DNA from: Temnopleurus reevesii
Lineage: Eukaryota; Echinodermata; Echinoidea; Temnopleuroida; Temnopleuridae
Direction: 5' to 3'
Length of the DNA stretch: 18,265 nt
Assembly: GCA_036244855.1 (NCBI GenBank)
Contig: BQKZ01001664.1
Coordinates: 85,034-103,298 of the forward strand
Part shown: positions 8,642 through 17,438 of the stretch, piece after piece
Position numbering within the stretch: the stretch's first letter is position 1
How the letters are laid out: every line of letters starts with the position of its first letter
Notes under the pieces: generated by a model
What the model saw: only the letters and a program-made list of their open reading frames with translations
Databases searched by the model: none
Told to the model about the DNA's origin: nothing
Translations under genes and position numbers: made by a program

Positions 8642-9720
8642 TTCTGCTCATGAACATATCATTAACCCGTTCCAATGATAAATACGCAATCAATTAGTTG
8701 TGTAGACACAAATGTTATTCCTTCGCTGCAAATAATCAATTCTGTGCTTCAGAAAGTAACATGGTGATTTGTATTCCAAACGCTGATAAAATGCAACACG
8801 GAGCAGGTTGGGATTAGAATAGAATGATCAAAGAATTGACTCCGGGTTCAATTTATTATGAACCGCATACTAGAAGCATGTACGATGCACAATAAAAATG
8901 TGTTTTCATAAATGAAGGGAGGAGAAATAGGGGAACCACCTTTTGGGGGAGAGGTGTTTAAGTAGAGAATGTTACCTTTTCATGTGAATAGAGATAGCCT
9001 ACTTTGGACGAACTTTGTCACCAAGGTTATCCTTTAGATTTAAATCAGATACCATTCCCCTCACTTTTTACAATTCAAGAATATTATTTGCTATGTGAGT
9101 ATATACGGAAAATGGCCATGGTCCCAAGTGTTGCAATAAATAAATAATAATACTAATAACATTACTGACAGCCATTCTACGCCGCAGAAAGTAACAAGCA
9201 AACATTTGGTATACCCAAACCTGTACCTGTCAACTATCTTTTTTTTTTAAAACTTCTTCAAACTGTTAATGTTTGATAGTGGGGTACAAATTTTAAGGGT
9301 GTATCATTAGCACTAAATTGTTCGGCTTACTCTCTGCATGCGTACATCATGGGGGGGGGGGGGGGGTCACCAACTTGGAAGCGTATACTACATCATGGTT
9401 CACCAACATATTGCTAAGCTGCTTCCAGCGAGGAGCAACTTTTCTGAATCTTCATTCTTTTTTGCAGGGTGGTTTTCCATTCCCATCCCTTATAGTGGGG
9501 ACTTTCGCAACCACTACGCTACAATAGAACTGTTTAAGGCAGATTTTGTAGGAAATTCACAAGGATCTGCGTATTTTTTTTGGGGGGGGAGGGAGCATTT
9601 TTTTGGACAGCACCTGTACAAGAGCTAATTGGGTGAGGGAGATTGGGCTATATATAAAACCCCGTGAACTTATTGCGGGCACTATTGGCTGAAACATGTG
9701 AAAGGAGGCTTGTTGGACCC
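8642..9720. other. 5' flank of the NIDO gene: no gene seen
   Basis: The promoter of the NIDO gene should lie here or further right. I found no convincing TATA box within 300 bases of the start codon. A run of 16 G lies at 9351-9366 and a T8G8 junction at 9574-9589. The open frames at 9318-9628 read through the G run and look spurious. Confidence 0.55.
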
Positions 9721-9721
9721 C

Positions 9722-9746
9722 GTACACACTAAGAAATTAGGGTACA
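9722..9746 (+). repeat. Left terminal inverted repeat of the MITE
   Basis: Exact 25-base inverse match to 9952-9976; the match stops at 9747 (A against C). Confidence 0.92.
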
Positions 9747-9975
9747 ACTTTGCACCCCTAGGGGTATAATCCCATGTAACACCGGGTGAACCCTATGGGG
9801 TACAAGTTTGAACCCTAAATGTGAGGTGCAATTTTGTACCCCAACCAAGGGTACAAGTTTGTACCCTATTGAAACACATTTGTANATAATGAGGATGCCG
9901 GCGGGATGCCGGGGTTCAAATTAGTGACTTTGCGTGATTTTGGACCCTAACTGTACCCTAATTTCTTAGTGTGTA
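9723..9975. mobile_element. MITE, about 249 bp, with long perfect terminal inverted repeats
   Basis: Bases 9722-9746 and 9952-9976 are perfect reverse complements (25 bp: GTACACACTAAGAAATTAGG then GTACA). With TA flanks (9723-9724 and 9974-9975) the element is 9725-9973, starting CACACTAAGAAATTAGGGTA. The repeat itself ends in GTAC, so the exact target-site length is ambiguous. There is no coding capacity. Inside are four diverged copies of a near-palindromic unit, GGGTACAAGTTTGTACCC-like, at about 9740-9759, 9797-9816, 9823-9842 and 9848-9867. A TA target site would suggest a Tc1/mariner-type or similar DNA transposase as mobiliser; this is inference. One undetermined base (N) is at 9885. 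Confidence 0.9.
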
Positions 9976-9976
9976 C
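9952..9976 (-). repeat. Right terminal inverted repeat of the MITE
   Basis: Reverse complement of 9722-9746 without mismatch; outside it the flanks (C/C) do not pair. Confidence 0.92.
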
Positions 9977-10508
9977 CCTCTCACGTGGCTCTAAAATCCC
10001 CCCCCCCTTACCCAATATTTTTTGGACGCTGATACACTTCCAAGGGAGTGATCCCCAGGGTGCATCATCGTTATTCAAGCGTTACCCCTGAATAATACAG
10101 CGGCGCATTGGGAAGGTACAGTTAATGTGACTGCAGTGACCACGAAGTTGAAATTAACTTGATATCCTACTTGAAGACTTAAACCAGTAGCCTGCGTCAA
10201 ACGTAGTCATTAATTTTCATTACATTATAGACTTGTTCCAAATCCACGTCATAGAAGTAAATCACATTATATTTGACATGAACATCATTTTAACGGTGGT
10301 ATTCAATGATCCTTGAATTTTAGGAGTTATTGTACGGCATTGCAAGGTAATGACACGTGATTAATTGCACATAATATTATTGTACTTATGTCATTATGCA
10401 CGCTAAAATTAAAGGAAACTGGTTACATTGTCGAGAATCAGAGTTAGAATTAGCCGATTCAGCCGATGCGATGTTCATTGTGCTAAACCTTTGGAAAAAA
10501 AACAGTTA
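9977..10508. other. Intergenic stretch, nothing recognised
   Basis: It begins with a C10 run (9998-10007). Otherwise it is AT-rich unique-looking sequence with no coding or RNA signal that I can support. Confidence 0.5.
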
Positions 10509-10603
10509 TGATGATGATGATGATAATAATAATAATAATATTGATAATAGCAATGAAAATAATGATAACAATGATAATAATGATAATAATAATAATAATG
10601 ACA

Positions 10604-10634
<31 letters not shown>

Positions 10635-10635
10635 C

Positions 10636-10690
<55 letters not shown>

Positions 10691-10727
10691 GTAATAGTAA
10701 TAATAATAATAATAATAATAATAGATG
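10509..10727. repeat. Expanded (AAT)n microsatellite, (TTA)n tail of a retroelement
   Basis: About 220 bases of AAT with GAT, AAC and AGT variants; the left part is the most impure and the centre (10622-10690) nearly pure. It directly abuts the LINE/SINE 3' end at 10728, so it most likely grew from that element's 3' terminal repeat. Open frames coding for Asn, Leu, Ile or Tyr runs here are artefacts. Confidence 0.93.
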
Positions 10728-10935
10728 CAATTTATATAGCGCACCTATCCACTCTGCGGAGTGCTCAAGGCGCTTTGCACCCGAACTCATTATTTCATTG
10801 ATCTTGAATAATTCAAGGTACAAGCGATTTAACATATTGACAATCAGCTACATGCACAATGCGCTGTTATCTAAAGGGAGCTTCGGTGACAAGGGCCTGA
10901 GCGTTTCGCTTGTTCAAAGCCACGTACTCGCTGAG
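10728..10935 (-). mobile_element. 3' end of a CR1/L2-like LINE or of a SINE using its tail
   Basis: Minus-strand reading: AAAGCGCCTTGAGCACTCCG, then a GTGCGCTATATAAATTGCAT segment, then (TTA)n. The GCGCTATATAAAT + (TTA)n ending is typical of CR1/L2-group elements and their SINE partners in fish and marine invertebrates. The clear part is about 10728-10790. The upstream limit is unknown; the region to about 10935 is included tentatively. No coding sequence remains. Confidence 0.65.
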
Positions 10936-11766
10936 CGCTGATCCATTTTTTTACTCTTTTGGATAGTAAATATGCATTCATTCTTTTAAAATTTCAGATG
11001 TTCTTAATTTCAATGATGCCAAAAGGGTAGCAAATACTAGAACCGATTTTGCGATGATTTGATATTGTTAAATGATGCCTTTAATGTCGTATCGATACGC
11101 ACGAGCACACGTGAGCAAATATTACACTAATTGTTCTGATCCACAATTTGTATCTCATATTGTACCTCTAAATGAAAGATGGGGCATGTGTTTTTACAGA
11201 ATTCGCTGTTCAGATATTAAGCATTATTGATTCATGTTTTTATTAATATGTAAATGTTACTATTTCTGTTGCCAAATCATTATAAACTCATGTTCAAATT
11301 GAATTTTTTTTTATTGAAAAGCAAAAATAAATCAAATCAAATCAAATCAAATCAAACTTTCTCGCACAATGACGGTACTGATCGATTTTGGTTATCTGAC
11401 AGCTACACTGCATATGTGAAACCGTCGCGTTTATATGTTGGTCGAAATAGAGGGCGATTGTTGCAGCTCAAATTGAGAAAGGAAAATTAGTCCAGATGTT
11501 GTGGATTAATGATTGATTAATTAAGTCTAGCATGCATGACTAGCGTTAAAAACTGAAAAGAAGAGTCTGCTCACAAATAACAATATTTTAACAGAAGCAG
11601 AAAAAATGGTGAGTAAAACAAAATAAGTTGGAAGAAAATCGGACAAGTATTACAAAAGTTATGATTTTCTAAAGATTTGAAAAAATGGGCTAATTAGTGG
11701 AAATTTCCAGACATGTTGCCAATTTTATGACATCATGGGTGCACAACTAACCAAAGTTTTCATAAG
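10936..11766. other. Intergenic stretch with a possible LINE 3' tail
   Basis: The only structure I see is an (ATCAA)n tract at 11331-11355 preceded by an AT-rich, A-terminated run (TTTATTGAAAAGCAAAAATAA). That arrangement resembles the 3' end of a plus-strand LINE, but no coding part is visible upstream. The open frame 11254-11490 shows no motif. Confidence 0.4.
11331..11355 (+). repeat. (ATCAA)n short tandem repeat
   Basis: Five exact ATCAA units following a partial one; possibly the tail of a retroelement. Confidence 0.9.
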
Positions 11767-12240
11767 TAGTAGTAATAATAATAATACACTATACTTATAA
11801 AGCGCATATCACATATAATGTCTCTATGCGCTGATAAAGAGAAAAAAGCAAAGAGAGGAACAATAATTATTAAGTACGTGTGCTCAACAAAAAAATTAAA
11901 ATTGAACTCAACATTTGAAGGCTTTTTTAAATAAAAATGTTTTTAGACGAGCCTTAAAATTGTCAATGGTGTCTGAATTCTTGATATCATCTGGTAATTG
12001 ATTCCAAAGTTCTGCTGCGGCTGATTGGAAGGATCTAGATCCATAGAATTTTGTGTTGATATATGTGGAGGAACAAGAAGTGATTTTGAGAAGATCTGAG
12101 GGTCCTGGTTGGTGTATAGATGTGGTGGCAAATTTATCATTTTTACAGATAGTTGCAAAGTTGTTATTAATGTTAACATGCAAATTGTGGATCTACATAT
12201 CTATATCATAAAGATATCCTGCGGTTAAAGTTTTGAGGAA
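11767..12240 (-). mobile_element. 3' end of a CR1/L2-like non-LTR retrotransposon, with (TTA)n tail
   Basis: Minus strand. About 12240-12195 reads QFLKTLTAGYLYDIDM then an in-frame stop. Coding then resumes to 11908 with the C-terminal signature YGSRSFQSAAAELWNQLPDD, then KARLKTFLFKKAF. 'RSF..AA..LWN.LP..I......FK..LKT.LF' is the well-known C-terminal end of CR1/L2/Jockey-group RT ORFs. A short 3' UTR follows, ending TGATATGCGCTTTATAAGTA…(TTA)n at 11785-11767. The ending parallels the one at 10728. Confidence 0.87.
11908..12192 (-). pseudogene. C-terminal fragment of a CR1/L2-type reverse-transcriptase ORF
   Basis: About 94 open codons with no genuine start (there is no ATG at the head). The frame is interrupted upstream by a TAG, yet homologous-looking residues continue before it, so the stop is a mutation. 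The fragment contains only the conserved tail of the ORF, past the RT catalytic region. The natural stop at 11908-11910 lies about 140 bases before the (TTA)n end, a normal short 3' UTR. Confidence 0.85.
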
Positions 12241-13096
12241 CTGACATTTCATGACATTGATATTAATGTAATAATGGTCAGTTGTGCACCTATGACGCCA
12301 TCAGTTGCCAATTTCTATAAATATTTAAACGTTCATAACTTTCTTATTAGTTCTTATTAGTTTCTGCTCCTGTTGAAGAAATATTATTTTTGGGTAGACT
12401 TTCCTTTTAATGTTGTCTGTACAATCGACAACTTGTCTTGTTTGATAGATTAAGCCAAGTTAGTCAATACAGCAAATTAGTCCTGATGAGTACCAAATGG
12501 ACTTACATTGGTACTCTAACTTACATTTCTCATTATATGGGATAACAGTAAATCTAAAAGGTCGTTTATAATTATTGTCAGACAAACGTGTATGAAAAGT
12601 GCTGCTCTATATCGCCCTCATTTTCTTCTTAAATCAACTTCCTCCAATCTGTTGAACTGTCATGTGGCAGGTCCAGACCGTTTCTATGATGAACAACAAC
12701 AATTTTTTATGAGGTGCTGATAAATATGGAAATACTGAACTGAGAAGGACCTCTGTAAAGCAATCAGCTATATGGGTTGAAAAAAAAAATCATGACAATG
12801 ATGAACAGATATCCTCTCTAGAAGCCAAGTAGAGTTGGTATACGGCGACCACGGGAGACCATCTCATATCAAGCAGTTCCGCAAGAGCTTAATAGTCGCC
12901 ACTCTGATATGTCGATTGAATGTTCATAGCTGGTCGTAGCGCAGTCTTCACATTTACCATTTTAATAATACTTTATTAAAGGGATCACGAATTGACAAGC
13001 AATCATATTATTTTGTCACTTGAAGCATAAATAGAAGTGTATGGTTTCGTCAATTCATAGTTCAGCACGAAACATTATGATGGCGTATTTTCCAGA
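12241..13096. other. Intergenic stretch, nothing recognised
   Basis: AT-rich sequence. There is a small direct repeat TTCTTATTAG at 12341-12350 and 12351-12360. I found no coding or RNA gene. Confidence 0.5.
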
Positions 13097-13421
13097 ATCA
13101 TAACCATGATAACGGAATAGGATTTTCTTAGTTTTCATTAATTTCCAAATACTGTTAATAATTTCATCATATTTACATATACCACGGTATAATTTATTTT
13201 TGTAAAATTAAGTGTGCCATGGGACAATAGATTTGTACCTCACTAACTATGCGGACATATCATAACCATGATAACAGAATAGGATTTTCTTAGTTTTCAA
13301 TTAATTTTCAAATACTGTTAATAATTTCATCATATTTACATATACCACGGTATAATTCATTTTTGTAAAATTAAGTGTGCCATGGGACAATAGATCTGTA
13401 CCTCACTAACTATGCGGACAT
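13097..13421. repeat. Tandem duplication, two copies of 162-163 bp
   Basis: Copy 1 (13097-13258) and copy 2 (13259-13421) are head-to-tail with no spacer. They differ at a few substitutions (for example AACGGAATAG versus AACAGAATAG, GATTTGTACC versus GATCTGTACC) and one inserted A. Both begin ATCATAACCATGATAAC and end TATGCGGACAT. The low divergence points to a fairly recent event. Confidence 0.96.
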
Positions 13422-13438
13422 GATAATCACATGCCGTT

Positions 13439-13651
13439 TCAGATTTTGAGAGCATTACAAAGGACCATTGAGTTGGCGTTCGCTTTTTGCACTTTTTTTT
13501 TTTTTTTAGTTTTATGACATATTGCACATTTACGCGAAGGTTTGAACCTTTTGTGCACCCTCTTCTTTCTTAGTGTGCATGTAACCAGGTTCGGGTAACA
13601 AATGCGCGCCACGACACCCATCCATTCGGCTTGGGTTTTTACGGGCATCAC
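13439..13651 (-). other. Short open frame with a C-x2-C motif, unrecognised
   Basis: 70 residues, basic, including SRKCAICHKTKKKKK; the lysine run is encoded by the T15 homopolymer (13493-13507). The Cys pair and basic context could be a relic of a transposase zinc-binding tail (piggyBac-like elements have such tails), but the sequence is too short to claim. The frame also overlaps the possible MITE relic at 13515-13578. Confidence 0.15.
13515..13578. mobile_element. Possible degenerate relative of the 9723 MITE
   Basis: TTTCTTAGTGTG at 13565-13577 matches the right end of the MITE over 12 bases. Just before it lie AGGTTTGAACCTTTTGTGCA and CCCT, similar in order to the MITE interior (GTTTGAACCCTAAATG, TGTACCCT). 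No left end was found. Confidence 0.35.
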
Positions 13652-13724
13652 TTTTTAGAAAATGACGGCATTCATAATAACCATTCAATTACACGTTCTG
13701 CTAGAATGGATTGAATGTTGATTA

Positions 13725-13727
<3 letters not shown>

Positions 13728-13756
<29 letters not shown>
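13728..13756. repeat. (TC)n microsatellite
   Basis: Uninterrupted TC dinucleotides, 29 bases. Confidence 0.98.
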
Positions 13757-13759
<3 letters not shown>

Positions 13760-15070
13760 ATCTATTTTCATATTTGTAAGGTAATCATCATAATTATATT
13801 TACTGGAACATTTTGTTGGAGGGGGGTCGTTTCATACTTTATCGTACTCGATCAAAACGTGCCAGAAGCATGCCAGAAGCAGTTCTAATGATGAAATGCC
13901 TCTACATCGTAACAGGATGAGAAATATTCTGAAGGATTAATTGTGTCACAATTCAGAGGCCTTCGACGTCATAACATGTTCAGCGTGCAAACTTCGGAAT
14001 CGCAAAAGTCGACTTTGAAGGGGTTTGCCTTACTCATTAAGAGTTATCAAATATTTTGTTTGCACAAGAAATGATAACTGTTGCAGACTTCCAATTTTGT
14101 AGGGGAAATATCATCCATGTTCTATGCTATCGTTTCGGCCTTTGGAAGATATGTGGAACATATCAAAATCTATGGGAGATACCAAAATCGGCCCCCCCCA
14201 AAAAAAAAAAAGAGAAATGTATTGATTATGATTTCCTTTAAGACTAAACGTTCATGTTTTCATGTTTTCAGCATTTTATAAGACATGCATTTTGTGCTGA
14301 ATGTATTTTAGAGCACGCGACTCAGACGAAATACAGTCGAGCGAGTGATAATATTGGAAAGGGTATGAAGAGGTGACCTTTACATACATGTAAAAAGTGC
14401 GTTGATCATTGATCATTCCCTTTGAGGCAAACATGAATAGATCCACGCGTTTGATCATTCAGAAAGATATGTGAGCATCACTCAGGTATGTGGCCTTCAG
14501 AACTCAATTTATCAAAAAAATACCGTTTATTGTTCCAAAGTGTGCATTTTTTTTCGAGTTCATGCATCAAGTGTAATCAAAGCAAACATGTTCAATCTGC
14601 TGCCATTTCCCCGCCCCCCCCCCAAAAAAAACCACACATCTTAAATCTTTCTCTTTGGCAGTTGACCAAGTGGAGTTAATATCTGTCTCTCCATTAAATA
14701 ATGTACAGTATCTTAACATTTCCTATAAATAAATGTCTGGTGCCTATTTTTGTGACTCTGGACAATCTGGCTGCGGGTTCAGTAGCAACACTTTATTGAA
14801 TAGTGTATCAAAAACTTTTCATGACACATTTCATGGTCAAATTTGAATAAAAAATATACTTTTTCAAAGGAGAAAACTGACTACTCAATGTCTTCATAAA
14901 ATTAGTAAACTATTTCTTTCCCAATTCTATCCATCCAAGCAAAAAAAAAAGTCACGGTTATTTCGGTGGGAGTCTACAGATTGAAATTAAATATCAACAT
15001 TTCATCACAGGTTCAAAACAAAATTTAACAAATTTCTATAACATAAATGCACCAAATTACCACCAAAGAT
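13757..15070. other. Intergenic stretch with C/A homopolymer junctions
   Basis: Two C-run to A-run junctions occur (C8A12 at 14192-14211; C10A8 at 14614-14631). Open frames crossing them (14056-14281, 14488-14679) show Pro/Lys runs only. No gene was recognised. Confidence 0.5.
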
Positions 15071-15075
15071 ACTGA

Positions 15076-15300
15076 GGGGGGGGGGGGGGCTAAGCTCAAA
15101 TTTGGCGCCTCCAGGGGGTGAGCTAAGCTGAGCTAACATAGTAACAAGCAAAAAAAACTAAAGCAAAAACAAAAAAAGGTCTTCACCAAATTTGGCGCCC
15201 CTTTCACCGAATTTGGCCGTCTATACTTTACATCAAATTTTGACGCCCCCCTTAGCTCTGACCCAGAGGGCAAGCGCCCCCATAGCCCTCCCCCCATGAT
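15076..15300. repeat. Degenerate repeat built on CAAATTTGGCGCC
   Basis: After a G14 run (15076-15089) the motif CAAATTTGGCGCC occurs at 15097-15109 and 15187-15199, with weaker copies at 15207-15219 (CCGAATTTGGCCG) and 15233-15246 (TCAAATTTTGACGCC). The stretch ends with GC-rich sequence, unlike the surroundings. It is probably a dispersed repeat family; type unknown. Confidence 0.5.
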
Positions 15301-15960
15301 CACTGTAGCATAATTTACCAAATTATTCCATGATGGCCAATAAATGGAATCATGCTGATTTCTGCACGTGAGACAGCCAGATCGTTGATTTAAGAATAAT
15401 TGTCAATATCCCTCTGATTAAAACTATAAGATGTTACTTTTGAAGGGGGTAATTGATTACGGTATTGGAAGAAGAATGGTTCGAATGGGAAGTTGATCAA
15501 TATGTGAACAACATTTGCTTGAAATAAAACATCTTATTATAAAAGTGGGATGTTTCTACAATTTCAACATTAATATCGAATTATTTGGCCGTTCATCTTG
15601 ATTTCTTTAACTGCATAATTATATTAAAGCCTATACACATTTGGCATTGTTTGGGGCGGGGCGACATTTTACCTTGCAATACTGGGATCATCTCTTTGGA
15701 TGCAATATTGCCCCTTTTGCTCAGTGTGCAAAGTTTTACGAAAATGCGGTAGCTGTGCATAACCCTTGCCATGAAGGATCCCTTCTTTTAATGACATACA
15801 AAAATACCGACTTAGCTGTTATATTAAAAATATATATATTATAATATATTAATGAGGAACATGAGAGCTGTCAGTAGCCATGACATATTTTCACAGGAAA
15901 ATTGTCACGGTTGGTGGATCGGAGTCTGTGGATGTATATGAACCCAAAGGTTTGTCGAAA
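15301..15960. other. Intergenic stretch, nothing recognised
   Basis: AT-rich. The plus open frame 15641-15844 has no motif, and a TATATATAATATATTA stretch follows it. Confidence 0.5.
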
Positions 15961-16002
15961 GCCACGAGCAGCTCAGTTGGTAAATCATCTGCCTTGATTC
16001 GA
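15961..16002 (+). repeat. tRNA-like 5' half, probable SINE head or tRNA relic
   Basis: GCCACGAGCAGCTCAGTTGG followed by TAAATCATCTGCC resembles the first half of a tRNA, with an A box (AGCTCAGTTGGTA) in the expected place. No B box (GGTTCGANNCC) or 3' acceptor half follows, so it is not a functional tRNA gene. Confidence 0.4.
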
Positions 16003-17400
16003 TATTTATTCTTCATACCTTGGAGCCATACGTGTGGTCAATGCATAGAGGGTAATGCCCTCTCTGGTCAATGTAAATGTTTCTTCCTTCCTATGTGCTG
16101 GTGCTTACTTTATACTACATTTGGAGAGTCATTAAGCTGTGACAGACAAGAATTGAGCTCAAAAATGGCGTAAAATTCCGTTAACGCCCATGTGGAATTG
16201 CCCAGATGTATGTGCATTAATCTAAAGCAACCTATAACTCGCTTCGTTGCATTCGAGTCGTGGTTTCATATCTCTTGTGATGAACAAACGATACGAATGC
16301 CTCACTCATATACGTATATTGTCAGAGATGGTCGCAAGCTTAGTATTGTCTGTAAACATAATGTGTTCGTGGCACTAAAAATAAACCCGTTATATTCGGT
16401 CCTAAAAAAGGGGTATTTCTTTTTCAACCATGCATACACGCTTCACTATTTAAGTCTGTGTGTGGAATCAGTGGATAAGCGTGCAAACATTGCTGCCTCT
16501 TGGAGTAAATCTAAAGAATATACATCCGGTTTTAACAATTTCTTTTAATTCAACTTCCTTGAGCCATGTTTTCCTATACTACCACAATAGACAACATCAA
16601 ACACAGTCAAAAACATCTTTTATATTAAAAAAAAGTAATTTTATACTTTCCTTTGTAATCCTCTCATGGCGTCATTTCTAGAAATAATTGTCTGAACACA
16701 TTTTGAAGGGGGGGGGGGCGTGAATCAGGATTGTGTGTCCGTATAACAAGCTATCTCGTCATTTTTATTATCACGAATTTCATTTTCCGATGATAAGAAT
16801 TGATTAGGTCGTGATCCCTGTTGATATTGACACAATAACATGACAAAAGACATTTTGTGAATTTGAAAAAAAGAAGGTTTTTTTTCAGACAACACAGTCA
16901 AACACCCTAAATTCAATGAATATGTTCTTTGATTCAAAAGCTTTCGTGCATTACAATCGCTTAATATCCATATCACAAATTGGAGACCAAAGCCATCCTC
17001 GAAATCATCATTTGGGGGTTTGAAGTCCCCTCTTATAATCTAAACAAATACACAAAAAATCGATTGGAAAGAATGGTAAGGTTGTGCATGGAATTCAGCA
17101 CGTGATTGTGTTCAGTCAATCATATGTCAAGTTCACATGAATTCTGCTTTCATCGTCTATTTTGGGAACATTTCGTCATCTGAGTGCTAACAATGTGCAG
17201 AAAACGTCCTTGACCTGTCATAAAGATAATATTAATGCATTTGCTCAGATACATATGTAATGGAATAAATACATATATGTTCAAAGCTGACTTCGCAGGG
17301 TGAAAGCAAAGAGGGGAAGAACATTCATTTGTTGCTGTTTTAATAATTTCATAAAAATGGGCGGTTTTCTTTCTTTATGTGTCGTATCGCTGCCCATAAC
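16003..17400. other. Intergenic stretch, nothing recognised
   Basis: It includes a G11 run (16708-16718). The longest open frame, 16192-16548 on plus, shows no domain, signal peptide or splice context that I recognise. Nothing else is supported. Confidence 0.5.
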
Positions 17401-17438
17401 CTGACAACAACACAGTCTTCTGACAACAACACAGTCTT
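17401..17438 (+). repeat. 19-bp tandem repeat, two exact copies
   Basis: CTGACAACAACACAGTCTT at 17401-17419 and again at 17420-17438. Confidence 0.97.

Noticed and set aside
10396..10941. 181-residue open frame with a long Asn run, and Leu/Ile/Tyr-run frames on both strands
   Set aside because: All are translations of the (AAT)n microsatellite in different frames; no codon-level or domain evidence.
13439..13651. piggyBac-type transposase tail
   Set aside because: Only one C-x2-C pair in a short basic frame, partly created by a T15 run; not enough for a family call.
15650..15720. Inverted repeat between GGGGCGGGGCGACA and TATTGCCCCTTTTG
   Set aside because: Matches only over a few bases with many mismatches; no element boundary.
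15961..16040. Functional tRNA gene
   Set aside because: A box present, but no B box, no T arm and no 3' acceptor strand.
16192..16548. 118-residue plus-strand open frame
   Set aside because: No recognisable domain, no initiation or splice context, and composition like its surroundings. It may be chance.
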